Position numbers and translations under genes: made by a program. The notes beneath the pieces were generated by a model. That model did no database searches. It worked only from the letters and a program-made list of their open reading frames with translations, and was not told the DNA's origin. Source: Nautilus pompilius (taxonomy: Eukaryota; Mollusca; Cephalopoda; Nautilida; Nautilidae). Taken from it: a stretch of DNA of 64,000 nt. This document shows positions 25,956 to 40,900 of this stretch, piece after piece. Location of the stretch: contig JACATO010000091.1 in assembly GCA_018389105.1 (NCBI GenBank), positions 930,001 through 994,000 of the forward strand, read 5' to 3'. Position 1 is the stretch's first letter. The number at the start of each line of letters is the position of its first letter.

Positions 25956-28900
25956 GATGTATGGCGCTGTTCGTCCCCGTCCCGGCCCGCAACTCCTCGT
26001 CCAACGGGGCCGACTGGCCGCGCAAGGACGCCGTGTACAACGGCGGGATCAGCCTGAAGCACCTGGAGCTGCTGGAGAAGGAGAGGCAGGTGTACGAGGA
26101 GGACGGGTACAGCCGAGGAGACAATAGCTTGAGACAGGAGCCCGTCAGGGTTTTCGGGGGAGGGATCGTTATCGAGCACGAGGCGCAGAAACTGTCGGCG
26201 CATCTGCGGCGTTTGACGAACGAGGAGATAGGAGCTACCACGATGCAGGTACGTGTCGCAGTCCCTAACCCCTTAAGGAGAGGACGAAATTAAATTCCCT
26301 CGCTCGGTTCCTTCGGACGAACGTCTGTCGTCGTCGTCGTCGATGATGATGATGTTGATGTTAATGGTCTCGTCTACCGATTTCTGGTCTCCCTCCTCTC
26401 TCTCTCTCTCTGTGTACCTACGCCCTTCTACCAGCGGCCCGACCGACGACATCTACAGATCCAAAGTAGCGATTGTATTTTCTGTTTTCTTAATTAACAC
26501 ACACACACACACACACACACCCACACCCCCTCCCATCTCCCCTCCCCTCCCCTCCCCTCCCCGCCCCTCCGATAAGTCGCTTTTCGGATGGGAAAAAAAG
26601 AGTGGTAACAGTTCATTTCTTGCCCGGAATCACTAAGAAACACGCATCTCCCAAGCTGTATTATTTAAACAGTCGCATCTTTCTGGGTGAGTTCTCTAGA
26701 AAACAGCACCCACAGACAGAGGGGTAAATTACGAGCCTAATATCAGTTAAAGAATCGGTGGGTGGTGGTGGTGGTGGTGGTCTGCTGGCCCTTTTTTATT
26801 TATTTATTTATTTATTTATTTTTTTTAAAACAATCTTCCCTCACGGTAAGAACGGAAGCTTTCTCTGTACTGTTGATGTTTTAGTACTCAAATTTAACTT
26901 AAAACGTAAACAAGACTCTTATGGTTAAAACCGAAGGGTCGTATAATGAATGCCCCTGTCTGCGATTGCCGAAAAGGGGTCGGTAAAAGGAACCCGTCAG
27001 AACGTTTATGCTGATGTGTTGCTTAAGTTCGTTTGATGAAGTCGTCATATATATATATATATTGTTGGAAAAATGTAACTCCCACCCCAAGAGGCAAAAT
27101 TTATTATAGAAAATTGTTTGTAAGCAGCTTGTGGTACACAGTCGGGGTCGGGACCTCTGACGAAGGGGACCGACACGGGTGTAGATTTCGAAATAAATCG
27201 CCCACATGGTGCTTTCAGACTTGTTTACAGGAGCTGAAATATAATTAAAAAATTTTTTTCCCCCTCTTTTTTTCTGCCAAGATCTATGGAAAAAGTCCAA
27301 ATTAAACAATTATTATGCCAATTTTTGTGATTTGATTTAGTAACCTGGCTTAAAAAAAAACCTTAGCGGAACTTGTCATATGGAGGTATTTATGTATTTT
27401 CCTGAGTGGGTAATAGCAGCTGGAGTACAAAGAAAGGGCATCTCTGGCCAGTCAGTCAGTCAAAGATAGACAGACAAACAGCTAATTTTATTATGTTTGA
27501 ATGATGTTATGACTGTAATTTGTTTAGATGAGTATAAATGCCTTATCCTTATACACTTCGAGGTAGAAATCATACGTTTTGAGGTGAAAAGGGATTAAAT
27601 TTAATGTCAGAGCTGAACTAGTAAACTCTACTGCACTTGCCTGAACTGGTAGGTTGGTGCGATGACACCAGTTTGTGCTGAAGCATTCGTTGGGAAAAGT
27701 TTTTTTTTTTAAACCTGAAATCTTGGCATTGGTTAGTATGCTTGTTTGTGTTAGTGTAACAATACGGTCAATTTTATTTGGAAACCAGCCTTTAATAAGA
27801 CAGTGAAGTGGATTAAATGTTTTGTCAGTGATATTTATAGTAGAAGTTATTATTTAAGAACATGCTTTCTTTTTAAAATATGGATGAAATTTATTCTTAT
27901 TCCATTTGATTTATCTGATTAGTTTAATAATCTAATTAGTAATGACATCTGAAGGCAATGAAAAATGTTTAAATGTGTAAATATAGAGTGCTATCATTGC
28001 TAACATTCAGGAAATAAAACTACTGTTAAGTGGAATATTTCACTATTTGTTCTTTAAGAATCAACTTAAAAACCCTTGGATTTATTGTAAAACATGAACA
28101 TTAATCTCACTCTAACTTCATCAGTTGCTGCTCTGTTAATTGTAGATAAAAGTTGCTACAAAAGCATTCTTTTACATAGCATTTAACCATGATCAGCTTC
28201 AGAAAAATCCCTCTATCTAGATTCTTTGTGCCTAGAATTAGTATATATATACACAAAATTGTTTGATATATGAAATAAATAATGCAAACTTGCTTTTTTT
28301 TTTGTTCTAAATATTTCTCTATAATTAATCAAAATAATTAATGCAAATTTATCCCCTAGCACGAAATGATTGAGAATTGCTGTTGACAAAGATGAAGCAT
28401 ATTTTTTCTTACTAAACCTCTGCCGAATGAGATTATTTTATTTCCTTATTTTCCAACACCCCAAGTTGGAAGCCATTCTTTGTAGTCTCCCAGGCTCGCT
28501 CTGTCTGTTGTTTGTCAGAGGCATTGACACGGCCAATTTACCAAAGATCCCCATCCAACCAACCCACTGCTGTCTATGGCCCAGGCCGGGTGTTGAGCTA
28601 ATAATACATTTTAACGTATTTGCCAAATTCGCAGGTTAAAAGAAAAAAAAAACGAAAGAAATAATAATGCTGACTTTGACAGTATATTTGTGTGACTCAT
28701 ATAGCAGTTTTTATCTACAGTGTAGTGGCTAAACTTGTTTTTTTTTATATTTAATTTGCATGCAGCAGTAGTTTGTTTTTATAGCAAAATGTCCATGCAC
28801 TTTCCTATAATCTTTTGAATTTTGTCGTCATAGCAGTGTCCTCGGGTATAAAAAGAAAAAGGATTCAGATATTAATTAGGACTATGTTTAGTGAATAATA

Positions 28901-31900
28901 ATAATAATTTTTAAAAAAATGCATTTTTGATATTTGTTCTTTATAAGAATGAAGAATTATTGTTGGAGGTGGGGTGATCTGCTTCCTTCTGATACTAAGA
29001 TGACAGGAAATGCCTAAAGTGATCTACTTACTGTAATTGCTCTTAATTTACTTAAGATAGGATTGAATTCTGTAGTTTGATTTGGTATTCATGCTCCCTA
29101 AACTCTTTGATGTAAGTACTCTTTAGTACATGATTGGGCATTTATGTTGATTGTGTAATTGATTTTAAAAATCGGTTTTTGCTCATTTTAAAGCAAAAGG
29201 AGTCATAAGTTGAAAACTTCTTGCTGCTCATTATGTATGAATGGGACTTTTCAGTTTTATATGTATTTTAGTTATTCTTCAGTGCTTAAAGTTCCATTAA
29301 ACTAGGAAAATGCTGCTATGGTAAACTAATATGGAATTTTAAAAAAAGAAACAAAAACTTTGAATATTTTACTTTGGCTTTTACCATGTAGAGAAGTTGT
29401 ATTTATTTTAAAAAAGTCATGGAAATGTAAAGGAGAAAGATACATAATTGAATTGTGGTAAAAAAGAACGCTGGAGGAACTTGCGTCTGCTTTCCCGGTA
29501 TGTATACAAATAATTTGGGGATGCAAACTGGCATTAACTGAAAGAATGATTAGAACAAGTCTTTTAGGAAAAGTGAGAACCACTGGTTTGTTGTTATTGC
29601 AAGGATATTAAAAGGAAAATGCTCATGCACGTTTACTGAATTGATGTTAAAGGAACTCTGGAGTCCAGTTTTAGCTCTACGCTACAATCCAGTAATACTA
29701 AATACATGTGGTCTCTGCTAGCGTTGAGGCTGTGGCTTCACAGAAAACTGGAGAGGAAGGAAAATCCAGTTCAGGTTTTGCAACACCTGAGCCAACAAAT
29801 GCGTGTCTAGGTTGATAAGTTTACAGAAAAGTGGTCCAAAACACATGAAGGTGAAGAAGCAGCCCAGAATGGCCAGAGGCGAGATGTAAAATCTCTGAGG
29901 TCTAACTTAGAGGAAAAATGTTTTTATTAGCCGTGTTTATTTGGCATCCAAGCTTCAGAACATCTTTGTTGTGGCCAGATGTAATAAGATTGCTTGTTTG
30001 ACTACATCAATTTCATTAGCACTAGCTTGGTAAAATATTTTCTTTGTAAACATGGAAGGGGCACAGCCAGATACCATATTACACTGTATATCTCACAAAC
30101 CTGTTGTTTTTTTTTTGGTCTTCTCAACCAAAGAACTATAGAGCACCTTCAAAAAAAGTAGAATTTTAAATCATCTGAAAATCCTTTGAAAATTAACGAT
30201 AGAGATTACAACAACAAAAAAAAAACAAACTAAATTTATTAACCAACCAAATGAAGTCTGCTTATTAACACAGCTTTTAAGAAAAGATTTGTCAGTTTAC
30301 CCACGTTCTTTCTCAGTAATCAAAGTGGAGGGTATTGTTGTGTGGGTAGCATACTTAAGATTGTAAGAGAGAGCTGTACTACACTCTAAAGGTTAGTGGG
30401 GAGTGATGATTTATTGGCAGGCCAGCAGGTATCTCTCTCTCAATGGAGGAGTGAAAGGCAGTAGATAGGAATATAAAGACCACACTAGAAAACTTTCATT
30501 ACTTGAAGATGCCTTGTACTTTTTTTCCTCCTTCTTTTATGGTTGATTAAATGTAAAACAACACTGGTACTTCCAGAATTTCTTGACTATCCAACAGAAC
30601 CTTGCTATATACAGGGTGTCCGTAAAGTTACTATACAGTTTACCAGTTTACGATCACGTCCCAATTGAACCAGCCTGGAATAACTGTCTGGCAGGAATAT
30701 CGTCTGATGGAATTGTTCCACAGTTCTTCGACGGAACTGTTACAGGAGAAAAAAAGGTACCTGGACAAACTGAGAAATGTCATCGTACCGGCATTGAAAC
30801 AACGACCAGTACTTGTAAGACTGTAATAGTAACTTTACGGACACCTGTATACAAGATTGTCAGTTCACTTTGTGCGTTCAAGCTTATAAGCTTTTTAAAA
30901 TGGAAAAAAAACAGTTACTTGTTTGCTTCAAGTTGTGTTCCTCGTTGTTACACAGGTACAGCACTTGCTACATTTGAAATTGCTTTCCAACTGTTAGTAA
31001 GCATCAGGGGTTCTAAGATGTTTGAAATCAGTCAAGTTGGGAAAAAGTGAGGGGGGGTAAAATTAAAAAACCAAATAGTCAGTCATACCGAAGTAACACG
31101 TGGATAGTAATGTGTTCACTGTTGGTCGACAGTTTGTGGGTAAACTTTGCCAATTGTAGCAGTTCTCTACTTACTCCTCGCGGAGTTGTGAAGTATTTTT
31201 CTTCAATACTACCTGTTTACCAGTAATGAAAATAACAATGACAGAAATCTGAAGGAAGCGCGCACAAATCCTGCATGGACTATGGTACTATATAGAAAGC
31301 CGGCTCTGTTGATTGCCTAAAGTAGTGCCCATACAGTAGGAAATATGACAGCTGCCTTCGAGCTTGCGCAGAAAATAGTGTTCATACATTGGACCTTTGA
31401 TGGAGAAAAAAATGTAGCCTTTTACTGCTCTGTAGATATGTTTTATTGGCTGTATTTTTCGGTGTATAGGTCGGTATATTTTCTTCAGAAGTCCAGGTTT
31501 TGACCTATGCTCCATATTACTTTAACCTACTGTGGATAGTCAATGAAATTACTTTAACAAAAACAAACAGGAAAGAAACGATTGTAGCTTGTTTCAGAAA
31601 ATAACAGACATTATTGCTGGGAGTGTTTGCTAATTGGTTGAGCAATTCATCATTAATGCGCTCGCTGAAGCATGTAAAGTTATCCAATCAATAACAAGTG
31701 CATGCTCATCACCAATTGCATTTTATCTATCCTTTTCATTTTTAATTATATGTATAAATGTCCCCAACAAATCTTGTATCTAATTTAAAAATGCCTTCTG
31801 TACAGTGACGCAAGTTGTACACGGCAGCTTTTAAACTGGTGGTTAAGTTCACTGTGGTAATCTGGCCGCACACAGGAAATTATATGGTCAGTAAGAAATG

Positions 31901-34900
31901 CTACAGACCAGTGTAAACCAAAGGTTATGTTACAGACTATGAAGGAAACAAAGAAGTTAAATTATGGCTGCAAATCTGTGTGGTCTAAATTTGAGGAATA
32001 TGTGCTAACCCAGTGTGTTGCATGTTTAGTACTGTATAGCTGGGGCTAAGGCCAAACAAATTACAATTGATGATTGCTGTCTTTACGTTTCTGCCCCCTT
32101 TCTTTTGCTGGTGTACGGTATTTACTACGGATGCTGTGGTACACACCTTCAGGAAACCACCAGTCAGAGAATAGCTGAGTGTCCTGGCCTGGTTGTATAC
32201 CTCAAATATCAGACAACCTGAAACAGCTAAATATTTCCTCGTACTCTCAAAAATGAAATTGTGAGTTGAATTTCCAAATTTGAGTGTTGTAGTATCACAA
32301 AATCAAATAAGTGTCAAAGACACAAAACTGACACATTTGACATTTTTAACAATTCATCTCCATGTAAATGTCATGGGATCACCCGATGATCACTGTCATC
32401 CTGCGACTTCAAAAAGACACTGGGCTTTTGATACCAGAACCAATGATAACGTTTACAGTTTGTTTCAAGTATCTCTCCATGATTATAAACATGTTTAAAA
32501 ACTATTTCAACACCTCATTTATCCAGAAGATTGTCCCACAAAGTAGTTTAATTATATGCACAAACATCTAATTAATATTCATGAGCTTGGAAGTACTGTA
32601 GACAGGAACATGATGTGACGGGGTTATGAAGAATTTGACAAATTGTTCTGACTGGTTGAAAGTTTGGCTGACTGCCATAGGTGATTTGGCCTCCCGTTAT
32701 ACTCCAGCTCAACTTATCTTTGAATGATGGAAAGGAAAATGGGAAAATTAGCCAATCTGACTTGTACTCCACATCAACTTTTAGGCTGAAAAATATGATA
32801 GTTTAAACTTGGGAAATATGGGAAAACATTTTTAAAACTACAATTTCTAAAATTGTTTGTATCACATGTGATGCAAAAGGCATATGTAATGAAAATTATA
32901 TTCTGCCTTCAACTACTGTCGGTTGAAGGCTTTTTTAACCAAATGCCATTAGTGATGTGTATAAATAACATTTAAGCTATAGTTATATGGTGTTATGACA
33001 CTTTCCTGTCGACATTTGCATGCTGTGCCAGGGTGTTTCCCCCCAAAAAACAAAGAAATGCAACAACAAAGCATTTATTTTCACGAGGTAAAGCAATAAC
33101 TGATGATCTACAGGTATGTGATTATTTCACAAATATGCACCACTCACTTGGCAGGGATTTGATTTTGATTGCTCTCACACGTAAAAGTGTATATCTTGGA
33201 TTTCCATGATTGTAAACATGTCCCTCATGCGCAGCTTTCGCATATTTTCTTGCTACTTGAATCCACTTTGCTTCTGTCATTTTGTGCCGATTCAGGAAGC
33301 AGCGCTTTAAATTTTATAAATCCAGATGCTGCATCATCAGTTCAGCGCTTGAAATACTAGATAATCAAAGTAATAAATTCTAGAAAATTTATGCACACTT
33401 AAATGCTAGATTTAAGACAATGACCAATTCCTAACTTTATGAAAATAAATGCTCTGCTAGCATTTCTTTATGGGGAACATGTTGGCAGAGAGTAAATGGT
33501 TTTTAAATGTTTATAAATCATCTGTCCATGTAACAGTGGACAGTCTCATGGAACAGAGGTGGTGACGCTTGTTTAAAACTTTTTTAAAATCTGATCATAG
33601 CTTTTTTTTTCTCTATATTTTGATTTGTCATCATCACTAGTTTGTACCTAATTTGTTAGTAATGTACTCTGAAGAAGTAGGAACAGACGAAGAGCAGATA
33701 TACATGTCTTATTGGATTTTTGTTATGTATAAAATCAATAGCAGTCACGTATGGTGACAGACTGTCTCACATCTGTTGGCAAAGAAGCGTAAAATAATTT
33801 GCAATCGGATGTTTTAATTTCCAGAGGAATACTGATGTCGCTATCTCTGCTTTAGATTTAAAGCGATAAGTTCAGAAGTATTCCATCTTAGCATGAGTAC
33901 AGTGAATTTACTTGGAAGGCTGAACTTTGGAGCAGCTTTGGGTGGTGGCCTGCTGTGATTCTGAAGAAATACAGAACAAGGTACTCGGATTGCTGTAGGA
34001 AGACTAGCGAAGTATTGGCTTAAAATTTTTGTTCATTGGCCCATCCATTATTCCAGATGTCAGTACTGTTGCTTTTGGAAATGTTTTTAAAAAAGAGAGA
34101 GATCTCTGATCGTTCAACTAATGAACTTACCGTTGTTGGAAAAAATTATCTTGAGTATCTATCAAGTGTTCAGGTTTTTTATAATTGAAGTTAAAACTTT
34201 TCTCAACTTAACTTAATTCAAACAAAGGAATGTTTCAAAATTTAAGTGATAAAATTAAGGATCATTGCAACAGAGCCTTTAAAATGATCGTTTAGCTTCT
34301 GGAAACATTTGCAGCACTAGCTGTGTCACTTAAGACACACAGGGTCAGCATTAGCAGACCTGAGAGTTGTGTTTATTTGTTGCTCTTTTAAATTACAAAT
34401 TCTCCTGCATCAATTTTTAAAATGTTACCAGATGTTTAAATAGCTTAGCGCCCTTTTTAACTGTAGCTTTGCCAGTTTCCTAGCACATGGATTTTTATCA
34501 TAAATTATCACCAACTAAAACTTTAAGGAATACAAATGTTATATACTTTGTTTTACCTTTTTCATTACTAATAGTAACAAATTGTATTTTTCCAATCACC
34601 TGATTATTTTTTTAATATAGAAATTATGCCTAAGTTCTTCAAAATTGCTTTTTTATAGTAGATGGTGAGATGTTTATTTTTTTCCATAAAAATGTAGTAA
34701 CCAGATTAAAGGAAGTTGCTGTTTACAGCAGTTCGACTTGCCTTTGGCTAAGGCCCCCTGTGTAACATGCCAAAGGCATAGTCTACATCTACTTGTTCTC
34801 ATCACGACATCTTGAAGCTTCAGGATAGCTTTGATGTAATTGTCAGTCACCGAGGCTTTTCACAAGCAAACCTCTGTGTATCTCTCTTGTCTTGGCACAC

Positions 34901-37900
34901 GTGAAAAAAATGACAAAGATAACTTGCGCGTGGCATCCAATCTGTGACGACATTACATCTCTGAACTCGTATAAGTTGCTGCTAACATGTATGACAAGAA
35001 ATATGTTAATTTGGCAGCAGTAACATACAAGTAATTTCTCTGAAAGAGTGTTACATTTGATAGTGTTATAAAATTATATATAGCAGCATTCAGTGAAACC
35101 TATGACACACTTTGTAATATTCATTAATTTTCATTGCTTAAGCTTGTATGTACTTTGTATGGTATTTGCTTTTTGTTTTTGCTAAAGTACAGGTATGGGA
35201 AATCAATCTTTTGCTACTAATAATAAGTAACATAGCCAAAAATCAAACATTGAAACACTACATTAAGGATTTTTATGGGAATTTTAAGCTTTTCTTCTCT
35301 CTTTGCAGTTCCACTCCAATTCTTAGTGATTTCTGATAAATAAATAGTTTTAAATTGTGATTTTTCTGTGGCAAAAAACTAATCTAATGCAAATGTTTTC
35401 AAGCCAACATAGCTCTAAAATTTATTTGTAAACAGCTGTAGTATTAATGTAGTTCTTGCTGAGTAAAGATGTCTTCTTCACTTGTCCCATAACCCATAGG
35501 TCTCTGGGGCACCTTGAGAAGTGTCTAGGGCAGGGGTCGGCAACCTTTTGGGGTCTGCGGGCCGGATAGCTATGCAGTGTACGATATATACTACTAATAT
35601 ACATTTAAGTTCAGATTACATACATCCTACGTATAAAAGAATATATACATTCTGTATTAATACTATAGCAAATTGTCTGGACTTCAGAGGGGTCTGTCCA
35701 GAAAGTTACTTTTTCCGTAGGTTTAAAGGAAAAACAACGAATTTTATGTAATTTTAGGTTAAAAAAAAAAGGTAGACTATTGTACTGCAAGAATAGCAGG
35801 TTAAGGACTAATGCAGTCAACGAAAAACAAAATACTGTTAGAATAGGCAATTTTTTAATGAGACACCTGATTCTGTTTATATTTTGATAATTTCTCAACA
35901 TCAGGTGAAATAGTTGTCGATGACAGGAGCAAAACATCATCCAGGTGGTCATCGCGCAACCTTGTTCTTAACCGATTTTTTGTGTATTTCATTTTCGAAA
36001 AAAGTTGTTCACAGTACCTCCAAACAATGATGCCATCAACTGCGCATTATGCAATAAGCTTTTATACTTTCCGCTGGGTAAAACATACTTTTTGTAGAAG
36101 TCAGCGGTTGATTCGGAATAAAATTTGATTTCAAAATATCGTCGCATTGTAAATCTATTAACTCAAGCTGATATTTTCTGCCACTTTCTCCACATCTATG
36201 TTGAAAGGAGATCCAAATAGTTTAAATTGGTATTCATAGTGCCGGAGTCAGCGAAACGGGAAGAAAACTCACTTCTCAAATCCTTAATAGACCTCACAAA
36301 CATGTCTTGTAGTATTTCTTCTTTGTGATTTTGTAGATTTGGAAAATGAGAGTAATTTCCTTCCTGAAGTTGTAATTCCCACAATTTAAGTTTTCTTTCA
36401 AAAGCTGTAATATGACCAAACATCCAAATATCAGCTTATATTCTTCCCTTGAAGCTCGCGATTCAAAGAATTCATGTGGATCGTGATATCCACCAAAAAT
36501 GCTAATTTGACAATCCACTGTGAATCCTGAAAGTATGAAGTATCTTGGCCTTTGCTCTCCAAAATCTGGCAATCTCTCCCTCAATACATAGACTTGTTCT
36601 AGCATTTTTTCCGCGGCTAAGCCATCGGACGTTTGAGAAAAATGTAAGGTCGCCATACTTTGCTTCAACCTGTTTTAGGAATTCCTGAAACTGGCGATGA
36701 TTTAGTCCTCTTGACAGGATAAAATTCACCGTTTTCGTGACCACTGTCATAATCTCCTTAAAATTCAATGACTTGGCACATAATGCATCCTGATGGATGA
36801 TGCAATGAAATCTGATTAATTTGTGCTCAAGACCAAGGTGGTTTTGGAGTAATGTTACAAACCCCTTTTTCTCTCCGATCATCACTAGAGCTCCATCTGT
36901 GGTTACTCCTATAAGCTTTGATAAATCAAGATTCTTTTTCATCATCCAGTTTATGACACTTTCAAAAATATCTGCTCCTGTACTAGTGTCCTTCATTGGA
37001 ATTGATTGTATGAATTCTTCCACAATATCAAAAGCTGGTGTTACACCTCTCACAAATACGAGTTGACAGGTATCAGTCATATCCGTGGCTTCATCGATAG
37101 CAATGGAAAAGTAATCCAGATTTTTTAAAATGCTGCCTAACCCATTTCTGACATTTGTTGCCATTTCTTCAATTCGCCTGGTTACTGATGCTGCCGATAC
37201 ACTAATTGAAGAGAATAATTGCTTTTTTTCTGGACAAACAACATCAACTACCTTCAACATGCATTCTTTGAAGAACTCTCCATCAGTAAATGGTTTCATC
37301 CTTTCTGCTATTAGTTTCGACACCTTGTAGCCAGCCAGTGTGTTCCTGTATGTTTCTGTAACCTTTCTAGTGAAAAAGGATGACTGCTTTGTAAGATGGT
37401 TTCTCAGCCGTTCAACTTCCTCTTCTCGTGCTTTCCCAGTGAAATTGTCATAATGGTTATGACGGGTTTGATAATGCCGTTTAATGTTTGAAACTTTCTT
37501 CACAGCAACGGTTTCTTGACAAATTAGGCAAACACATTTTCTTAGGTGCTCAATGAAAAAGTAGCTTAGAGTCCATTCTTCGTTAAAAATGCGGCACTCA
37601 AAATCAACTTTCCTTTTCTTAGTTTCCATGGACTTGTTTTTATTCAGACAAAACAGAATGGTGGAAAGGAAAGCAAAAAATGGATAACTGAGGATGAAAG
37701 AGTTCAAATGAAAATGCAATTAATCTGATAGAATAATACGATAATTGTGAATAGAATGTGATCAAACCACGCTATCCGACGAGCTCTTTTACTAGGTCAG
37801 GCTAACCATTTGGCTTTTCGAAACTAATGCTGCGCTAATTGTTGTAACAGTCTATATGTTTTTATATGAATACTCTGGATAAACAGCGATTATTGATGGA

Positions 37901-40900
37901 TCCAACTACTAACTGGGCTGTTATCACTAGAAAGTAAACTCAAATGAGCAACTTTGAGTAGGACAAGAAGTAAAATTTACCAAGGATATCGTTAAACACT
38001 GAAATGGTGAGAAGGTGAAATCTGCGATGTACACCCGCACAGATGCGATGATAACAGGCGATTCAGTGAGCTGGTATAGAACACGTTCGTGCGTCCTTGC
38101 CATAGGCATCCAATCAGCTCTGGATGCCGCGGTAGTGAGACGGCAGGCGTGTGCGCGCATAGCATGGGAGTACTCACGTGAGTTGGAGTAGGGCAGGTGA
38201 GCGCACGCACGGGGGAGCTTGGGTGTGCGTTTGTTGAGCGAGCAACGAGGCACGCGCAATAAAGACATTAAAGTCCGCGTGTTAGGTTGGCGGGCCGGGG
38301 GTTGCCGACCCCTGGTCTAGGGCATTTTAAAACCTGGCAGAGCCCAACCCTCTCCAGGTTGAGAGTCGAGGTGAATGTTGGTGTCCAGAGGATGGCTGTA
38401 CAGCTGTTTTGGACTTTTGACCCTCATCAACAGGACTTAACTCCGGCCTCCACCTGGAGTCGAACCCACGATACAAAGATTGACGAGCAAAGTCTCTACC
38501 CACTGCGCCACAACACCATTAAAGATGTAGTTTTGTAAATAAGTGTAATGTGAATGCACCAGGTGAAAATTTAGATTTGTACTCATACTGCTCTACATAA
38601 GGGCTGACTGGGGGTGGGGGGAGTCCAAATAATTTTTAAGAAAAAGAAACAGTACCTTGAAACATTAACAAAAAAGAGAAAATGTTTAAAAGTTTTAGAA
38701 TATGATAGACATAAGCTGAAATCAATCTCTCCTTTTTCTTGAAATTCTGCTATTTAGTCATTCTTTATTTTGTAATAATCGAACTATGGCAGCTCTCCTT
38801 TAGCTAAGTACGAGTCTTATCGTATAACACTTTGTTACTAGAATTACACTTTTTAGTTTGTTGGGTGGTACTTACTTGATTCCATCTAATAATTTCGTTG
38901 TGCTGAATGTTATTGTTGGATAGGCTCTTTGATATCTGAATTGGTAAAAACAACAGAAGTGATTATCATGTTAAAACCTATAAACTATATACTTATTATC
39001 AGCTTTTTAAAATTTGTATAAACTTGTTCATACGAGCCATTGTACTCGCATAATATATTATGTTAAGAAATTTTAAGAAAAGGTTGTACTAGGAGAAAGT
39101 AAAGATCTTGATGTGCTGTTGCTATAAAACAGATTGTATTTATTCTTTAGTCTACATTTGATATGAAGTACTCAGTAAATGGTAACTATTTTAACCTCTC
39201 CCCACTCAAGTTTTGACCTTATACCACATTTGGTACCCCCAACTTAGAACTAATATTTGTTGAACAAGCTGTATGTTTAATCAAATATAGTTGTAATGCG
39301 AAACGTTGTCGGAATGATATGGGGTTTGTTGTAATAAAAGAGTTATGCTAATGAGGAAGTACCATAGCCCCTATTGCTCAACCAACACTAAGTAATACAG
39401 ATTTGAAGGGTGGTGGGATGAAAATGCATTCACAAGATGCCATAAAAGTTGATGTCTTCAGTATCTAATTGATTTTAAATCTCTAAGCCCCACAATCTTT
39501 GATTAACTAACACATTGCAGGATTCTGATATAGTATGTTTACATAATGATTTTTACAAAATGAAAATTCAACTATTTATAGGTAATAAAATTCTGATTCC
39601 ATTCCATTGAAACCGAGTGAGCTTGGGTTTATTTAACATGCTGTCTCTCTTCAATTGAACATATATGATTCTGTTCTGTTTTCTTATAAAAGAGGAAAAT
39701 CGCTCTTTTTTTAAAAAAGTTGCAGATAATAAATGTATAAATTTTAGCACTTATTGTTTCAGTCTGAATTATGATTAAAATTGCAGTTGTTTTGTAGATG
39801 ATGCTTTAATTCTTTTCCATTCCACTGACTGTTAATGCTTATAGGTATCAAATATGAAATAAATTAAGCATGTGGTCAGTATTATTATATTAGGGGCTAC
39901 TACCTCTCATGGAGCAAACAAATGTAGACCATGTTGTCATCATCATCATCCTCATCAGGTGAGGAGTTTGGCAGATGCAAATTGTTGGTATCTCTTTATC
40001 GCACTTCCAATTCTGCAGTATAGTCTGGAGAGGAATTTGTTTTAATTTTTTAAAAGCATTTCTTTAGCGTGACGTTTATGTGTAGACATTGGTAGGAGAG
40101 AATTATTAAAGTTAGGGAAAAAAAAATCCTGACAATGCTGTTATAATGTGTGCATGATTGGTTGTCAGCATCCATGGTTCATTAGACAAGATACAAAACC
40201 AGCAGCAATTGTATTTCCTACACATTTTTGTTACCAATTTTTGTTGGCATGCGCACCGATGAATATCCCGTAATTCATATATGAATCAATATAAATGCAT
40301 GTAGCTTCATTGTATATAATTACGTTAGAAAAGCCACGCATATAGCAAAAAATGAAGCTTTTTTATCGAAATATTCTTGTTTGACACATTATTGTTCATT
40401 TGGAAAGTCTACAGTTATGGCTGCTAGTGCACATTCGTGTATTATGGCTTCAGAAGGATGAGATAACCAAATAGAATTTCTCATGCTTCATGAATTACAT
40501 AAATCAAGATGCATCATTAGGTTTAGGTTTTTAAAAAATATTTGAAACTGTGAGAAAATGGCTTTATAAATACCAAAGGTATTTTTTTGATTTTTTGATA
40601 ACCTTAAAAATCCCTAATGTTTCTAATCACCGTCTTAGCTATATCACCAGAATTTTTAAACTAATTTTTTTGTATTTACATGAACTCTGAATGGCCAGAC
40701 TGCTGTGCAGTAGTAGCCCTGTTTGGGATCTCAGTTACTACTTGGGTCTCTGGTTCACTGGCAATTTTTTTGGGAACCCATCTAAAGTAGCAGCTTGCCT
40801 TTGTGGTCGTAGGGCCGCCTTTCCTTGTTTATTAGAAAACAAGAAAGTTGCTAACCAAACAAAGTTGCTAATCCTTGGGCATGTTTCAGAAAAAAAAAAT

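Larger units (their letters stand above)
35460..38520 (-). mobile_element. tRNA-derived SINE (family B), split by a hAT insertion
   Basis: On the minus strand, 38515-38455 reads like a tRNA gene 5' half: GGCGCAGTGGGTAGAG matches an RNA polymerase III A-box and GGGTTCGACTCC a B-box. The SINE body continues down to 38323, is interrupted by the hAT element 35531-38314, and probably resumes below 35523. It is a retroposon and not a functional tRNA, since no acceptor stem closes. The outer limit near 35460 is uncertain. Confidence 0.65.

Noticed and set aside
25621-26241. 206-residue minus-strand ORF over the divergent promoter and CACHD1 exon 1
   Set aside because: It is an antisense shadow of GC-rich coding exon 1; no known protein and no splice signals in phase.
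30583-31050. 155-residue plus-strand ORF
   Set aside because: It runs through the MITE and out into unique sequence; only the transposase shred is recognisable.
38455-38515. Possible tRNA gene on the minus strand
   Set aside because: A- and B-boxes are present but there is no closing acceptor stem and the sequence runs into a SINE body.
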